Positions 45,050 to 54,445 of a stretch of DNA of 64,000 bases are shown here, piece after piece. Position numbers and translations under genes: made by a program. This stretch comes from Nocardioides sambongensis (GTDB lineage: Bacteria; Actinomycetota; Actinomycetes; Propionibacteriales; Nocardioidaceae): positions 620,001 through 684,000 of the forward strand of contig NZ_CP041091.1 in assembly GCF_006494815.1 (NCBI RefSeq), given 5' to 3'. Each line of letters begins with the position of its first letter. The first letter of the stretch is position 1. The notes beneath the pieces are model-generated. The model was not told where the DNA came from, did not search any database, and saw nothing but the letters and a program-made list of their open reading frames with translations.

Positions 45050-46796
45050 CCTGAGTCGTGCCACCGGGGTGTGTCACTCGGCAGCGGTGTCCAGGGCGTG
45101 AAGGATGGCGGCGGCGCCGGGTGTGAGCGGGTCGTTCGCGAGGTGCTCGTGGCCGGCGATCCGGACGGTGACCTGCTGTAGCGGACGCAGGGTCTGCACG
45201 ATCTTGCGGATGGTAAGCCCGGTGGCGTCTTGAAGGTGACGCGCGATGGCGAGTGCAGCGAACACGATGGTCAGGTGCGCCTCGATCGCATCGCGGGTGT
45301 GGTGGAACATCGGCCGGGCCTTCAGGTCGGTCTTGGACATCCGAAACGACTGCTCGACTCGCCACAGGTCGTGATAGCTGGCGATGATCTCCCCGGGACC
45401 CATCACGGTGGCGGGGATGTTGGTGACGTAGCCCTTCAACCCGACCAGCCGCCGGGCTCTGGCCAGCGACGCCTCGTCCAGGCTCCGGTTGCCGTTGCTG
45501 GTCTTCACGAACCGCGGGGTCCGCGCGGTCTTCTCCCCGTTCACGACGGCACGGGCCTTGTTCTCCTGCAGCGTGAGCGTCTTGTTGTCGCGCACTGCTC
45601 GTTTCGCGGAGTAGGCCCACACCGCGCGCCAGGACCGCTGATGGATCTCGGGGTCCCACACCGGCTCGGCGCGCACGTTCGGGTCACTCGCCGCCGGACC
45701 GGTGCTGGAAGTCGACTTGGTGGCGCGTTGGTCGCGTGGGGTGAGGGTGTCGATGATCTGGGCGTCGGTGAACGCATCCCCGTGCCAGCGGAAGTGGGAC
45801 TCCAGATCCTTGGGCGCCTTGGTGACGCGTGATCCGACGATGAACCGCAGCCCCGCTTCGTCGAGTTCACGCAGGTTGGTCGCGGACAGCATCCCGGCGT
45901 CAGCAACCACGACCATGTCCGTCAGGCCGTGGCGGGTCTGGAACTGCTCGATGATCGGCAAGATCGTCAACGTCTCCGCTTTGTTGCCCTCGAAGCAGCC
46001 GATCTCAAGGGGGAACCCGGTCCGGTCGACCAGCAGCCCGACCACGATCTGCGGGTCGACCCTGCGTTCCTTGGAGTAGCCGACCTTGCGCAGCCCGGGC
46101 TTGCCGCCCGCGTCGAGATCTTCCTTCTCGGCCTCGAAGTAGAGGGTGGTCACGTCGTAGAGGCACAGGCTGACGTCGCCGTGGCTGAGCGCGTGGCGGA
46201 AGCACGCTGCCGCGATCGTCGATCGGTAGTCCCGCTCCTGGGCACGGGCCAGCGAGCGGAACATCGTGCGTAGCGAGGCGTGCGGGACACCGAGCTCGTC
46301 CAGAACACGAAGTGAGTCGGCCTTGCTGGTCGGCTCCACGATCCGCGCCAGGACGAGCTGGGCGAACGCCTCGTCGCCGATGGTGTCGAACCCGAGCCGG
46401 TCGTAGCCGGCGCGCAGGGCCTGCCACAACACCGCGTTCGACTTGCTGGTGATGACCGCCGTTCCCGGTCGAGGATCTGCTGCCGTGCTGGTGATGCCGT
46501 CCAGCGGCAGCTCGCCCTGGCCGGGGTAGAGCTTCTTGCGGGCTACCGCTATCAGCGCCGCCAACTCGGCCTCGTCGTGGGCGGTCCCGACGTGCTCAAG
46601 CACGACGTCACGGCCGTCGCGGCGCTCGGCGATCTGGACCTTGGTCGCTCCCGACCGGCCCGCAGCCTTCCGCACGAACACCATGAACCCCGACCGTAGT
46701 GCCCCGCGGGGTGTGTCGATCAGCCCGCCCGCAGGCCGCTGACCAGCACAGATATCAACGCGAACTGCGAATCCGGCTCAAGTGGCACGAGTCAGG
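45050..46796 (-). mobile_element. IS1634/IS1549-like insertion sequence, copy 1
   Basis: 1747 bp, one transposase gene on the minus strand. Terminal inverted repeats CCTGAGTCGTGCCAC (left) and CCTGACTCGTGCCAC (right, reverse strand) differ at one of 15 bases. Flanked by a 60-bp direct repeat; long, variable target duplications are a known trait of IS1549 and IS1634. It splits the DNRLRE gene. Copy 2 lies at 61348-63093. Confidence 0.9.
45074..46684 (-). CDS. IS1634-family transposase, intact
   Basis: 536 residues, ATG at 46684. DDE transposase of the IS4-related IS1634 group: an N-terminal region with VFVRKAAGRSGATKVQIAER, CLYDVTTLYFEAEKEDL (first Asp), VVVADAGMLSATNLRELDEA (second Asp) and DLWRVEQSFRMSKTDLKARP (YREK-like Glu region), ending near LHALDTAAE. 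No frameshift, so this copy is probably active; copy 2 differs by one missing base. Confidence 0.93.
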   Translation of the reverse strand: MVFVRKAAGRSGATKVQIAERRDGRDVVLEHVGTAHDEAELAALIAVARKKLYPGQGELPLDGITSTAADPRPGTAVITSKSNAVLWQALRAGYDRLGFDTIGDEAFAQLVLARIVEPTSKADSLRVLDELGVPHASLRTMFRSLARAQERDYRSTIAAACFRHALSHGDVSLCLYDVTTLYFEAEKEDLDAGGKPGLRKVGYSKERRVDPQIVVGLLVDRTGFPLEIGCFEGNKAETLTILPIIEQFQTRHGLTDMVVVADAGMLSATNLRELDEAGLRFIVGSRVTKAPKDLESHFRWHGDAFTDAQIIDTLTPRDQRATKSTSSTGPAASDPNVRAEPVWDPEIHQRSWRAVWAYSAKRAVRDNKTLTLQENKARAVVNGEKTARTPRFVKTSNGNRSLDEASLARARRLVGLKGYVTNIPATVMGPGEIIASYHDLWRVEQSFRMSKTDLKARPMFHHTRDAIEAHLTIVFAALAIARHLQDATGLTIRKIVQTLRPLQQVTVRIAGHEHLANDPLTPGAAAILHALDTAAE

Positions 46797-47767
46797 TCGA
46801 ACTTCAGCAGCGCTCGTCGTTGCCGGCCGGCGATGCCGCCGACCCGCATGTGGGCCCCGGTCGAGGAGTTCGTGGTGGGCTCCTCCTCCCTGATCCACGC
46901 ATCGCTGGTGGGGCTGGTGTTCAGCGTCGGATCGACGACAACCGGGTAGGAGCGGTCGGTGCTCTGGAGCCACGCGAGGTCTGGGGTGACGCTCAACGTC
47001 CACCCGCCCTCGGTGCCCTGATCGAGTTCGTAGGTGACCTCGGTCGACAGGGCCTCGTTTGCATCGGTCATGAACGGCGCCGGCATCGTGAAGGCAACCC
47101 GGTTGTTGGAGTCGAGGATCTCGATCTCACCGTTCGCCCGGAGTTCTGGGCTCAGCTCCGCACTCATCTCGAGTCCGAACTCATAGACCACGGGCTCGGC
47201 GGGTGCCTGGTCGAGGATGATGGACTCCTTGACGCCCTGGCCGGTGGCTTCATATGTCACCTCGGCGGCGATGGCCTGGGTGTCGTCGCTGACCTCGTAG
47301 GTGGCGATCGCACCGTCGACCGACGGGTCACCTTCCAGACCGGCCATCGAGAACGACACCGAATGGCCGCCGTCAACAATCTTGACCGGGTCCGCGGAGG
47401 CGTCTTCTGGGAGCTTGACGGTGTAGCTGTTCGCCGCATTCTCCACAGCAAAGGTCTGCCCGGCCGCGTCGACCAGGTTGTTGTCGATCGGCTGCCACAC
47501 ACCATCGGCATCCCGGTAGTTCACCGGCGCGGCGTACCCGACGTACTCATAGGAACCATCCGGCTGCACGAACACATCAGAGGTCGCCGTCGACAACTCC
47601 ACTACCCGACCCGTAGCCGCACCGGACGGCGAAGCGGGAGCCGCTGGCGCCGCCTTCGCAGACTCGCCCGCCACCGCACTCAAACAGGCGGCTGTCATCG
47701 TGGCCAACGCCACCACCGCCAAGCCGGTTTGCTTGCGCCGACCATCCGTTGATCGCCACGTCGCCAT
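46778..47767 (-). pseudogene. DNRLRE-type secreted protein, N-terminal half, truncated by IS
   Basis: ATG at 47767 with AAGGGGGG upstream. Signal peptide (GLAVVALATMTAACLSAVAG), then a beta-rich region seen in DNRLRE and Rhs-associated wall proteins: TSDVFVQPDGSYEYVGYAAP, YRDADGVWQPIDNNLVDAAG, and WLQSTDRSYPVVVDPTLNTS. It runs into the IS after LLKFD and stops at 46778. Joined to the half at 43229-44989 (one duplication removed, one base restored) it makes a continuous frame of about 911 codons. The gap 47768-47919 holds nothing recognised. Confidence 0.75.
46797..46856. repeat. 60-bp target-site duplication, right copy (IS copy 1)
   Basis: Identical to 44990-45049. Confidence 0.9.
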
Positions 47768-47919
47768 GGACCGCCCCCTTGTTCTGTCCAACCGAGTCGA
47801 CGGAGTCTGACAGGACTTCAAGCCGCCCGTCTCCGGAATGCCAAAACGGTTTCGAGATTGTCCGTTGCTGGTGAGAAACGGTAGCGACGGTCGTGCCTTG
47901 GATCTTGTGGATCCTGTGC

Positions 47920-49704
47920 TCATGGGGCTCTCGCCCTGCTGGCTCGGGCGCCTGTTGTTCGTCCCGAAACGTGGCTGTTCTGTGCAGGTCTCGCTGCTGC
48001 GTGTCGTGTGGTCCAGGGTCGCAGTGTGGTGATGATCGGCGGCGCGCTGCGCAGCAGAGTGAGGCCTGTGCCGAAGGGCAGGGTGCGGATGGTTTCGGGG
48101 GTCATGATCGGTACTCGTCGGATGGAGCGTTGGTGGGTGTGGCTGCCGTGGCCGTCGGTCGAGGTGCTGTGGGTGGGTTCGTCGCGTTCGCCGATGAGGG
48201 TGGTGAGGTCTTGGAGGTCGCGGGTGGCGGTGGAGCCGCCGAGGATGATCTTGACGATGGCGGCGTCCCAGATGGCGTTGGCGGCGTGGTTGCCCCACTT
48301 GTCGCGTGCCTGGGCCAGTGACTGGAGGACGGGCATGGTGGTGATGCCGGTGCCGCCTCCTTCGGCCATGAGGACAGGGAGTGAGGGGAGTGGGGCGAGG
48401 TTGCCGATCTCGTCGAGCGCCATGAGCAGGGGTGGGTCCAGTCGTGCGCCGGGGGATGCGGCGGCGAGGTGGCGGGCGGTTTCGACGAGGTCTTCGATGA
48501 GTGCGGCGACCAGGGACCAGGACGCGCCGGCGCCGGCGCCGGTGGCGAGGAGGTAGAGGGTGCCGTTGTTGGTGAGGAACTCGGTGGGGTCGAAGGCTTC
48601 GTCGGGTCCGGGGCTGACGGCGGTGAGGATGCGTGGGTCGGCGAGGCTGGCCAGGGCGAGGGAGACGCCCATCCAGATAGAGTCGCGGGTGCGGGGGTCG
48701 GCGTGGACCATCGATTCCAGGGCGTCGCTCCAGCCGGGTGCGGCGTGGGGGTGGCTGGCGAGGATGGCGACGGCGTCGACGGCGGCGGTGGGGTTGAGGG
48801 TCCAGTCGAGGAGTTCGCGGGGGCTGCGGTGGTCGAGGGCTGCGGCGTGGAGGAGTGCTTGGAGGGCGGTGCGGGTCTTGCCTTCCCAGAAGTTGCCGGA
48901 CTCGACGCCGCCTTTGCCGAGTCCGGTGGCGGAGGCGAGTCCGGTGGCTCGGATCATCGCGGTGAGGGGTTCTTGGCAGCCGCGGATGGGGGACCAACGG
49001 AGACCGGCGGGGGTGTTGCCGGCGAGGCGTTGGGGGTCGAAGACCGCGACGGGGCCGCGTTGTTGTCGTGCAGTGAGGGTGGCGGTGAGGTTGTCGGGTC
49101 GGGTGGAGGTCGTGATGACAGGTCCGGGGGCGTCGAGGATGGCGTTGATGACCAGGTGCAGTCCTTTGCCGGACCTGGGTGGGCCGATGATCAGGGTGGA
49201 GTCCTCGACCGAGGACCAGACCTCGATGCCGTGGGCGTGCCCGAGCTGGTAGCCCACATCGGCAGGGCGCGGATGCTCGAGGCTCGGCCGCAGCGTGCGG
49301 GCGTGTGCGAGCAGGGCCTTCTTGGAGGCGGTGTGTATGACGTCGCGGTGGGTCGCGGTCCCGGGGATGCGCCGCGGGTCGCGTGCGTGGAGGTGGCGGC
49401 TTCGGTCGATAGCCCGCCACGCTCCGTAGGCGCCGCCGGCGACGAGCGCGAACGCCGTGAGCACGATGAGCCAGTAGGCGATGGCAGGGAGGTCGGGTGT
49501 GCCGAGAGCCGTGCCGGGGTCGGTTGGTTCGAGCAGTACGCGGACGGTGCTGTCGGGTCCTCGGGCTGGTTGGGGGTGGCCGGTGATCCAGGCGGTGACT
49601 CGGCCGGCGGCGTGCAGCAGCATCGCGAGCGTTCCGAGGGCGCCGATGGTGGCGAGTGCGAGGTTGGTGAGGTGGTCGTCGACCGACGCCCTGCGCGACT
49701 TCAT
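47920..49704 (-). CDS. VirD4/TraG-type conjugative coupling ATPase
   Basis: 594 residues. Two N-terminal membrane helices (about 13-35, 73-97), then the ATPase: Walker A STLIIGPPRSGKGLHLVINA (about 170-189), TGLGKGGVESGNFWEGKTRT, Walker B LLMALDEIGNLAPLPSLPVL, and GTGITTMPVLQSLAQARDKW. Coupling proteins carry the relaxase-DNA complex to the type IV secretion channel. Its presence makes the element conjugative in type, though no relaxase is seen here. Coupled (ATGA-type overlap) to the next upstream gene. Confidence 0.9.
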   Translation of the reverse strand: MKSRRASVDDHLTNLALATIGALGTLAMLLHAAGRVTAWITGHPQPARGPDSTVRVLLEPTDPGTALGTPDLPAIAYWLIVLTAFALVAGGAYGAWRAIDRSRHLHARDPRRIPGTATHRDVIHTASKKALLAHARTLRPSLEHPRPADVGYQLGHAHGIEVWSSVEDSTLIIGPPRSGKGLHLVINAILDAPGPVITTSTRPDNLTATLTARQQRGPVAVFDPQRLAGNTPAGLRWSPIRGCQEPLTAMIRATGLASATGLGKGGVESGNFWEGKTRTALQALLHAAALDHRSPRELLDWTLNPTAAVDAVAILASHPHAAPGWSDALESMVHADPRTRDSIWMGVSLALASLADPRILTAVSPGPDEAFDPTEFLTNNGTLYLLATGAGAGASWSLVAALIEDLVETARHLAAASPGARLDPPLLMALDEIGNLAPLPSLPVLMAEGGGTGITTMPVLQSLAQARDKWGNHAANAIWDAAIVKIILGGSTATRDLQDLTTLIGERDEPTHSTSTDGHGSHTHQRSIRRVPIMTPETIRTLPFGTGLTLLRSAPPIITTLRPWTTRHAAARPAQNSHVSGRTTGARASRARAP

Positions 49705-50234
49705 GCGCGAGCACTCGGGCGGACACAGACCGTGGTGTGGCCAGAGGTCGCACCGACCAGCAGGAGCTGCGCGTCGGTCCGGGTGAGGACAGCGGCCGGC
49801 AGACGCACCTGGACCGCGCCGTCGCGGTCGGCGGTGTCGGTTGCGATGACCAGGGCGAGGTGGACGTCCTCCTCAGGCAGTAGTCCGGTCCCGGTGATCC
49901 CGGTAGCCATCGTTCGGGCAGTCGGTGGCGTTCGTCCCGGCGCGTGGTCCTCCTCATCCAGGTCCTTCGTGTCGGGGTTCTTGCCCGCGGCGTCGGGGTG
50001 GTGGGGGAGGGCGATGTCGGTGAACTCTGTGCCGTCGTGCTCGGTGACGTGGACTCGCATCGGACCGCGGGCGGCGGTGATGTCGTCCACCACCTGCTGG
50101 ATACCGCTGCGATCGAGGTCAGCGGTGTCGCCGTACGGCTGACCATCGAGGGTGATGGTGATCTGCCCTTCGTCGCCGATGGTGACGTCGAGGAGGGGAA
50201 GGGCGACGGGGACGTGAACGTCGGTGGCGCTCAT
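49701..50234 (-). CDS. hypothetical conjugation-locus protein
   Basis: 177 residues, unrecognised. Beta-rich pattern (LDVTIGDEGQITITLDGQPY, PMRVHVTEHDGTEFTDIALP), an acidic central linker and a second beta part (VHLALVIATDTADRDGAVQV). It overlaps both neighbours by 4 bp, so it is co-translated between the ArdC-like and coupling genes. No signal peptide or membrane helix. Confidence 0.65.
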   Translation of the reverse strand: MSATDVHVPVALPLLDVTIGDEGQITITLDGQPYGDTADLDRSGIQQVVDDITAARGPMRVHVTEHDGTEFTDIALPHHPDAAGKNPDTKDLDEEDHAPGRTPPTARTMATGITGTGLLPEEDVHLALVIATDTADRDGAVQVRLPAAVLTRTDAQLLLVGATSGHTTVCVRPSARA

Positions 50235-51319
50235 AGGTTGACCAGGTCGGGTGCCGCGACTTCGGCTGTTCGCGAGGCGACCTGGCCCGTGCGGGGAGAC
50301 TCGCGGTGGAGTCCGGGTGGGTCGCCGCCACCGGCTTGGAGAGTGTCGAGGCCGTCAAGGATCTGCACCGCAGTCGACCGGACTCGCTCAGCGGTGGCTT
50401 GGACGACCTCGGTGGGGGCCTTGTCGGGAACGCTGTGAGCCCAGGCCGAGACGTAGGGGACGGTGTAGTCGGTGGTGTCCATGCCGTGCGCCGCGCCGAC
50501 CATGAGGGCAACACTCTCTGCCTCAACCTCCGCGATGCCGCGATGCAGACGTCCATCGCCGAGGTCGTTGCCGCTGCCGTTGTCGTCGCTGGTTGCTGCG
50601 TTGGCGGGGTCGTGCATCAGGGCGTGGGCAAGTTCGTGCGCGAGGGTCTTGGCCTGAGCGGCTGGATCCATGTCGGTGCGGACAGAGACCACACGCTGGG
50701 CGTGGTCGGTGAGCCCGTTGGCACCACCGATCGCCCGCGCGTCGGAGACGCGGTGCAGCTGGAACCCGGCCGTCGAGATCTGCGCCGCCAGCCCGTCGAT
50801 CAGGCAGTCGGGGGCGGCGCCGCTCAGCACGCGGGGTAGCGGTCGCTTCGGGATCGGCTCACCGGATGTCTGCGAGACGTCCCACACGTACGCCGGCCGC
50901 AGCCCGACCAGCCTCGACCTGACAGTCTCACCCGGGCCCGGTCGCTCACCCCGACTGAGCCGACGCCACGAGCCCTTGATGCCTGGCTGGACCGACGCGT
51001 ACCGGGCGGTGACCGGGGCGAGGATCTGGTAGCCAGACTGCCCCTTGTCCACGCTCCGGCCGAGGGTCTTCCACTGCCTGAACCCGGCGACGTACGACGG
51101 TACGGGGTCAGGCACTCGGCCGGCTTCGTAGGCGGCCGCGTGCTGGACGTAGATCAGCAGCGTGTTGTTGAACGACCGACTGCGAAACCGTGCCGCGAAC
51201 TCGAGGGCGCGCCTCCAGTCCTCGCCGCCTACGAGGTCTGTGACAGCAGCGGCAAGCCGCTCCTGCAGCGCGTCCAACTTTGCTGCCCGGTCGGTCGGCG
51301 TGGTGTGCGGATTGCGCAT
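50231..51319 (-). CDS. ArdC-like antirestriction protein
   Basis: 362 residues. The N-terminal ssDNA-binding ArdC domain (about 5-130) is clear: RFRSRSFNNTLLIYVQHAAA, VAGFRQWKTLGRSVDKGQSG, YQILAPV. The C-terminal zinc-peptidase-like domain has HExxH in KTLAHELAHALMHD (about 218-231) with a downstream EVEAESVALMV Glu. ArdC-type proteins protect incoming single-stranded element DNA from host restriction. First gene of the 50231-47920 group. Confidence 0.82.
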   Translation of the reverse strand: MRNPHTTPTDRAAKLDALQERLAAAVTDLVGGEDWRRALEFAARFRSRSFNNTLLIYVQHAAAYEAGRVPDPVPSYVAGFRQWKTLGRSVDKGQSGYQILAPVTARYASVQPGIKGSWRRLSRGERPGPGETVRSRLVGLRPAYVWDVSQTSGEPIPKRPLPRVLSGAAPDCLIDGLAAQISTAGFQLHRVSDARAIGGANGLTDHAQRVVSVRTDMDPAAQAKTLAHELAHALMHDPANAATSDDNGSGNDLGDGRLHRGIAEVEAESVALMVGAAHGMDTTDYTVPYVSAWAHSVPDKAPTEVVQATAERVRSTAVQILDGLDTLQAGGGDPPGLHRESPRTGQVASRTAEVAAPDLVNL

Positions 51320-51489
51320 GCGACTTCGCCTCCTCCATCGCCACGAAGGTGCGCCAGCACGCCCAGTGCTCTACGGGTGCGACCGGGTTGTCTGGGATCG
51401 AGTCCCGTCCTCGGGCGTTCGGCTGCGCAAGGATGGCGACCGGTTGCAGGATGCGGTGAGCAGATCGAGCGAGGAACTGGGGGCGGAAC

Positions 51490-52395
51490 GTGCAGCGCAG
51501 GCGTACACGGATGGCATTGATGAGCGGGGTGGCTTTGGTGATGGCGGCTATCGCCCCGTGGGCGGCCGCGTCGGCTGCGCCGAACTCGCACCAGGTAGCC
51601 CGTGCCGCGGCCGGTGAGCTGGTCTTGGCCGAGCGGTCTGCGCCGCCGCTCGCGGCACGGGTGCTGACCGTGTCCAGGCCGGTTCTGCGGTCGACCGGCC
51701 ACGTTGAGGAGGGTGATCGGTTCACCGTCACGGCCACGATCGCCGTGCCCAAACGAGCTCGCCGGGTCGTGCTGCAGAAGTGGTACGTGCCGACCTACTA
51801 CGGCACACCGAGTTGGCAGACGGTGAAGACCCTCAAAGTCCGCGGTCATCGCAAGATCAACTTCAACCGGACCGCCATCGAGGAGAACCGCGAGCGCTAC
51901 CGCCTCCTCGTCAACTATCGGGGCTTCAAGAAGCCGGTAGCGTCCCGCGCCATCGGAGTCACGGTGTGGCGGTGGATTCCGCTCTCGGAGTACGCCCCCT
52001 ACTACGAGGTCGGCGGAGCGATCTTCGGCACAGCCAGTGTCAACGGTCGCGTCTACGAGGGATGGGGCGCCGCCTACTCCTCCCACACGGGAAGCTGGGA
52101 GGGCCGCTTCACCCCGGGGCGGCACTGCAAGTCCTTCAAGGCAGTCCTGGGCGTCGCCGACATCTCGGCCGATGACTCATCGGCGACGATCGCCTTCACC
52201 ACCGACGACGCACCCATCTACACCTCTCCGTCCCTCACGCCCGGGAAGAGCCTGCCAATCATCCTCAAGCTCAAGAAGCCCTACCGGTTCGGCATCCAAC
52301 TCCGCGACACCACCCCTGGAGGAACCACCGGACGAGACGCGACCGAGTCCTGGCCCTTCCTCGCTGACCCGGCATTCCTCTGCACCGGGACATGA
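51490..52395 (+). CDS. secreted protein of unknown function (cargo)
   Basis: 301 residues, GTG start; the only long plus-strand gene in this part of the element. A signal peptide (MALMSGVALVMAAIAPWAAASA) is followed by a beta-sandwich-like region (FTVTATIAVPKRARRVVLQK, RYRLLVNYRGFKKPVASRAI) and a C-terminal domain with two Cys and GWGAAYSSHTGSWEGRFTPG ... CKSFKAVLGVADISADDSSA, resembling NPCBM-like carbohydrate-binding folds. Probably extracellular or wall-associated. No catalytic motif seen. Confidence 0.65.
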   Translation: MQRRRTRMALMSGVALVMAAIAPWAAASAAPNSHQVARAAAGELVLAERSAPPLAARVLTVSRPVLRSTGHVEEGDRFTVTATIAVPKRARRVVLQKWYVPTYYGTPSWQTVKTLKVRGHRKINFNRTAIEENRERYRLLVNYRGFKKPVASRAIGVTVWRWIPLSEYAPYYEVGGAIFGTASVNGRVYEGWGAAYSSHTGSWEGRFTPGRHCKSFKAVLGVADISADDSSATIAFTTDDAPIYTSPSLTPGKSLPIILKLKKPYRFGIQLRDTTPGGTTGRDATESWPFLADPAFLCTGT

Positions 52396-52542
52396 CGGCC
52401 GCGTCGTCTGGCTGAAATTGACGACCCCAGCGACGGCTTGGGGCGCCGCAGTCCAGGCGAGCGCATCTATCGCGGCGCATTGACGCACTTGATTGCTCCA
52501 CGAGGGAAACAGGTCGCAGCGCGCGGTGCCGGCCGGTACCGC

Positions 52543-52767
52543 CTACACGTCTTGGGTCTCGAGGAGGTCGCCCGGCGTGCACGACAGTGCATCGCACACA
52601 GCCGTAAGGGTTGAGAACCTGATCGCGCGGGCGCGGTTGTTCTTCAGCACACTCAGGTTGGCGACGGTCACTCCGGTCGCCTCGGCGAGTGCAGCGAGAG
52701 TCATCCCGCGATCTGCAAGGAGCTCACCAAGGTTGCATGTGATCCGGTGGTGATCGGTCGCCGGCAT
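52543..52767 (-). CDS. XRE/Cro-type HTH regulator paired with a DUF2975 protein
   Basis: 74 residues. HTH of the Cro/CI type: NLGELLADRGMTLAALAEAT, GVTVANLSVLKNNRARAIRF, LSCTPGDLLE. The pattern (a minimal HTH plus a DUF2975 membrane protein) recurs in Gram-positive bacteria as YozG-like pairs. It overlaps the stop of the DUF2975 gene (TGATG), so the two are translated together. Confidence 0.85.
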   Translation of the reverse strand: MPATDHHRITCNLGELLADRGMTLAALAEATGVTVANLSVLKNNRARAIRFSTLTAVCDALSCTPGDLLETQDV

Positions 52768-53318
52768 CAGATGAGACCGTCCGCATCCTCAGCCAGACGT
52801 CGCCCGGCACCGAAAGCGGCAGCGAACACACTGAGCAGCGCGGCGACCAGCCACCACGCCGAGGTGTCGAACAGGTGCCGTGCGGCGTAGGCAAGGAACC
52901 CCTCACCGTGTCGGCCGACCTCGGCGAGCAGGGCGGTATCGGCCCACGCGGACAACAGGGCGTGTCCGATGACGCCAACGACAACGACGTACGACGCCCA
53001 CCGAAGTCGACGGGGCGCGTGGCTCTCGAACGGCATACCGCGTTGGATGTCGACGACGACCACGAGCAGCAACCATCCAGTGACGAGCGTGACTGTCCCG
53101 AGCAGGACGTCCGGGGCAGCATTGATCAGCAGCAGCGACTCGCTCGCGTCCACGACTCCGACGTCACGGCTCCGGTTGGCGATCTCGCGGAACACCGGAT
53201 CGGAAGACATGACAGAAGCAACGACGCTGACGATCAGGAGCGCGCCGCTCAGGACGCTCACACCCAGCAATACGCGGGCGAAGAAGAAGCCAGGCGGCCG
53301 GCGAACGGAAAGGTGCAC
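52767..53318 (-). CDS. DUF2975 membrane protein
   Basis: 183 residues from GTG 53318, chosen because TATGGT ends 6 nt upstream; an earlier GTG at 53372 would add 18 residues. Four hydrophobic segments (FFFARVLLGVSVLSGALLIV, LGTVTLVTGWLLLVVVVDIQ, LRWASYVVVVGVIGHALL, WWLVAALLSVFAAAFGAGRR) and the family motif DIQRGMPFESHAPRRLRW. Such proteins probably sense a membrane signal for the linked XRE regulator; that link is inference. Confidence 0.8.
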   Translation of the reverse strand: MHLSVRRPPGFFFARVLLGVSVLSGALLIVSVVASVMSSDPVFREIANRSRDVGVVDASESLLLINAAPDVLLGTVTLVTGWLLLVVVVDIQRGMPFESHAPRRLRWASYVVVVGVIGHALLSAWADTALLAEVGRHGEGFLAYAARHLFDTSAWWLVAALLSVFAAAFGAGRRLAEDADGLI

Positions 53319-53324
53319 CCAGGA

Positions 53325-53330
53325 ACCATA
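53325..53330 (-). promoter_or_regulatory. -10 box of a leaderless promoter (DUF2975-XRE pair)
   Basis: TATGGT on the minus strand ends 6 nt before the GTG at 53318. Confidence 0.4.
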
Positions 53331-53572
53331 TCGATCATCGATCGCATCGACTGTCGATACCTCCGATGACACGGGTCGAGCGCGACAACGACGCAGCTCT
53401 CAACCGAGCGTCCATGGTTGGCGTGTCGCTAGCCCGTGCACAGCCGCGACCCCGGGCGGGGACCGTGTAACACGTTGGGTGCATCCCGTCCGTAATCCCC
53501 CAGGCCCGCACGCGGCCGTATGCCGCGGTCGGCCGGACTGCGCTCGGATGCGCAGTCAGTGCGCTTCTGGCG

Positions 53573-53800
53573 GTGCTGGCCTGGTACCCGACCTACGGCA
53601 GTTTGGACGTGGCAGCGCAGTCCAGGCTCGAGTGGATCGGGCCGGCAATGATCGCCGTCGCAGCCGGCGGCACGGTCGCCTCTCTGTTGATGCTCTGGGT
53701 TGCCAATGCAAACCAAGGTGACCTCACGATCGCCGTGGACCAGCATCTCGAGCAGATGGACCAGAGGCCATTCGTCGCCTCGCAGTCGCTCGCCTCCTGA
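53573..53800 (+). CDS. possible small membrane protein
   Basis: 75 residues from GTG 53573. One clear hydrophobic helix (IGPAMIAVAAGGTVASLLML) and a tail with GDLTIAVDQHLEQMDQ. The frame is open back to 53471 and upstream residues (TALGCAVSALLAVLAWYP) look like another helix, but no start codon lies there, so the gene may be broken or wrongly framed. Confidence 0.35.
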   Translation: MLAWYPTYGSLDVAAQSRLEWIGPAMIAVAAGGTVASLLMLWVANANQGDLTIAVDQHLEQMDQRPFVASQSLAS

Positions 53801-54003
53801 CCGCCCGCTGGCGAGGTCCGGCCCGGCATCGATGTCGCGTTCCCGCGCAACCGTCGTTGAGGGTGATGCCGATGGCTCACTCATCGGCTCGTGACGCGTG
53901 TAGCGCACGGAAGTTGCGGACGGGCGCATCCGATGCACGCCCGTATCTCGGCGTGAGCGGGCGTCACAGCAAAGCCAGGCGCCACCGCCTGCTCAACCGG
54001 TCA

Positions 54004-54225
54004 CTAACCGAAAACGACGAGGACCGCGCTGACCGCGATGAAAGCGGAGGCAGCGATCATCAACGCTCGACCGCGCGAGGTGAGGCGGATCGGTTGTGGC
54101 CGCTCCCTTGCGGTTCGCTCGCGACGGTCTCGGTCGCGGAAGCTGTCGATCTGTGCGATCAAGAAAAGGACGAGACCCGCCGATAGCATCAGAGGACTGA
54201 GCGACTTCGCATCATCCGGCCACAT
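54004..54225 (-). CDS. small two-helix membrane protein
   Basis: 73 residues from ATG 54225. Hydrophobic helices LSPLMLSAGLVLFLIAQI and ALMIAASAFIAVSAVLVVF enclose a strongly basic loop (RDRDRRERTARERPQPIRL). TAGGGT ends 6 nt upstream of the ATG, the leaderless pattern. Unrecognised. Confidence 0.5.
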   Translation of the reverse strand: MWPDDAKSLSPLMLSAGLVLFLIAQIDSFRDRDRRERTARERPQPIRLTSRGRALMIAASAFIAVSAVLVVFG

Positions 54226-54231
54226 GGGCAC

Positions 54232-54237
54232 ACCCTA
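54232..54237 (-). promoter_or_regulatory. -10 box of a leaderless promoter (54225 gene)
   Basis: TAGGGT on the minus strand, 6 nt before ATG 54225. Confidence 0.4.
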
Positions 54238-54445
54238 GGAGGGCGAGCCCGGTATACGTCGGTCATCGCGGCGACCGAGTTGGTCGAGAGGTCCGTCCAG
54301 AGGTCAGTTCGTGCCCGCGCCGAGGCCGTCGTGTCTGATGGGGGTCTCCCGCACCCGACGCCAGATAGCCCTGGTCGTTGCGCCGCGTACGTGTCGTTCT
54401 TCACCGATATAACAGTTGACTCAGGAAGGTTCGTCTGAATCGCGA

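Noticed and set aside
46778..50146. Single 1122-codon minus-strand frame
   Set aside because: It joins a shadow of the coupling ATPase (Arg/Pro/His-rich nonsense) to the real DNRLRE N-terminus at 47767; only the latter part is coding.
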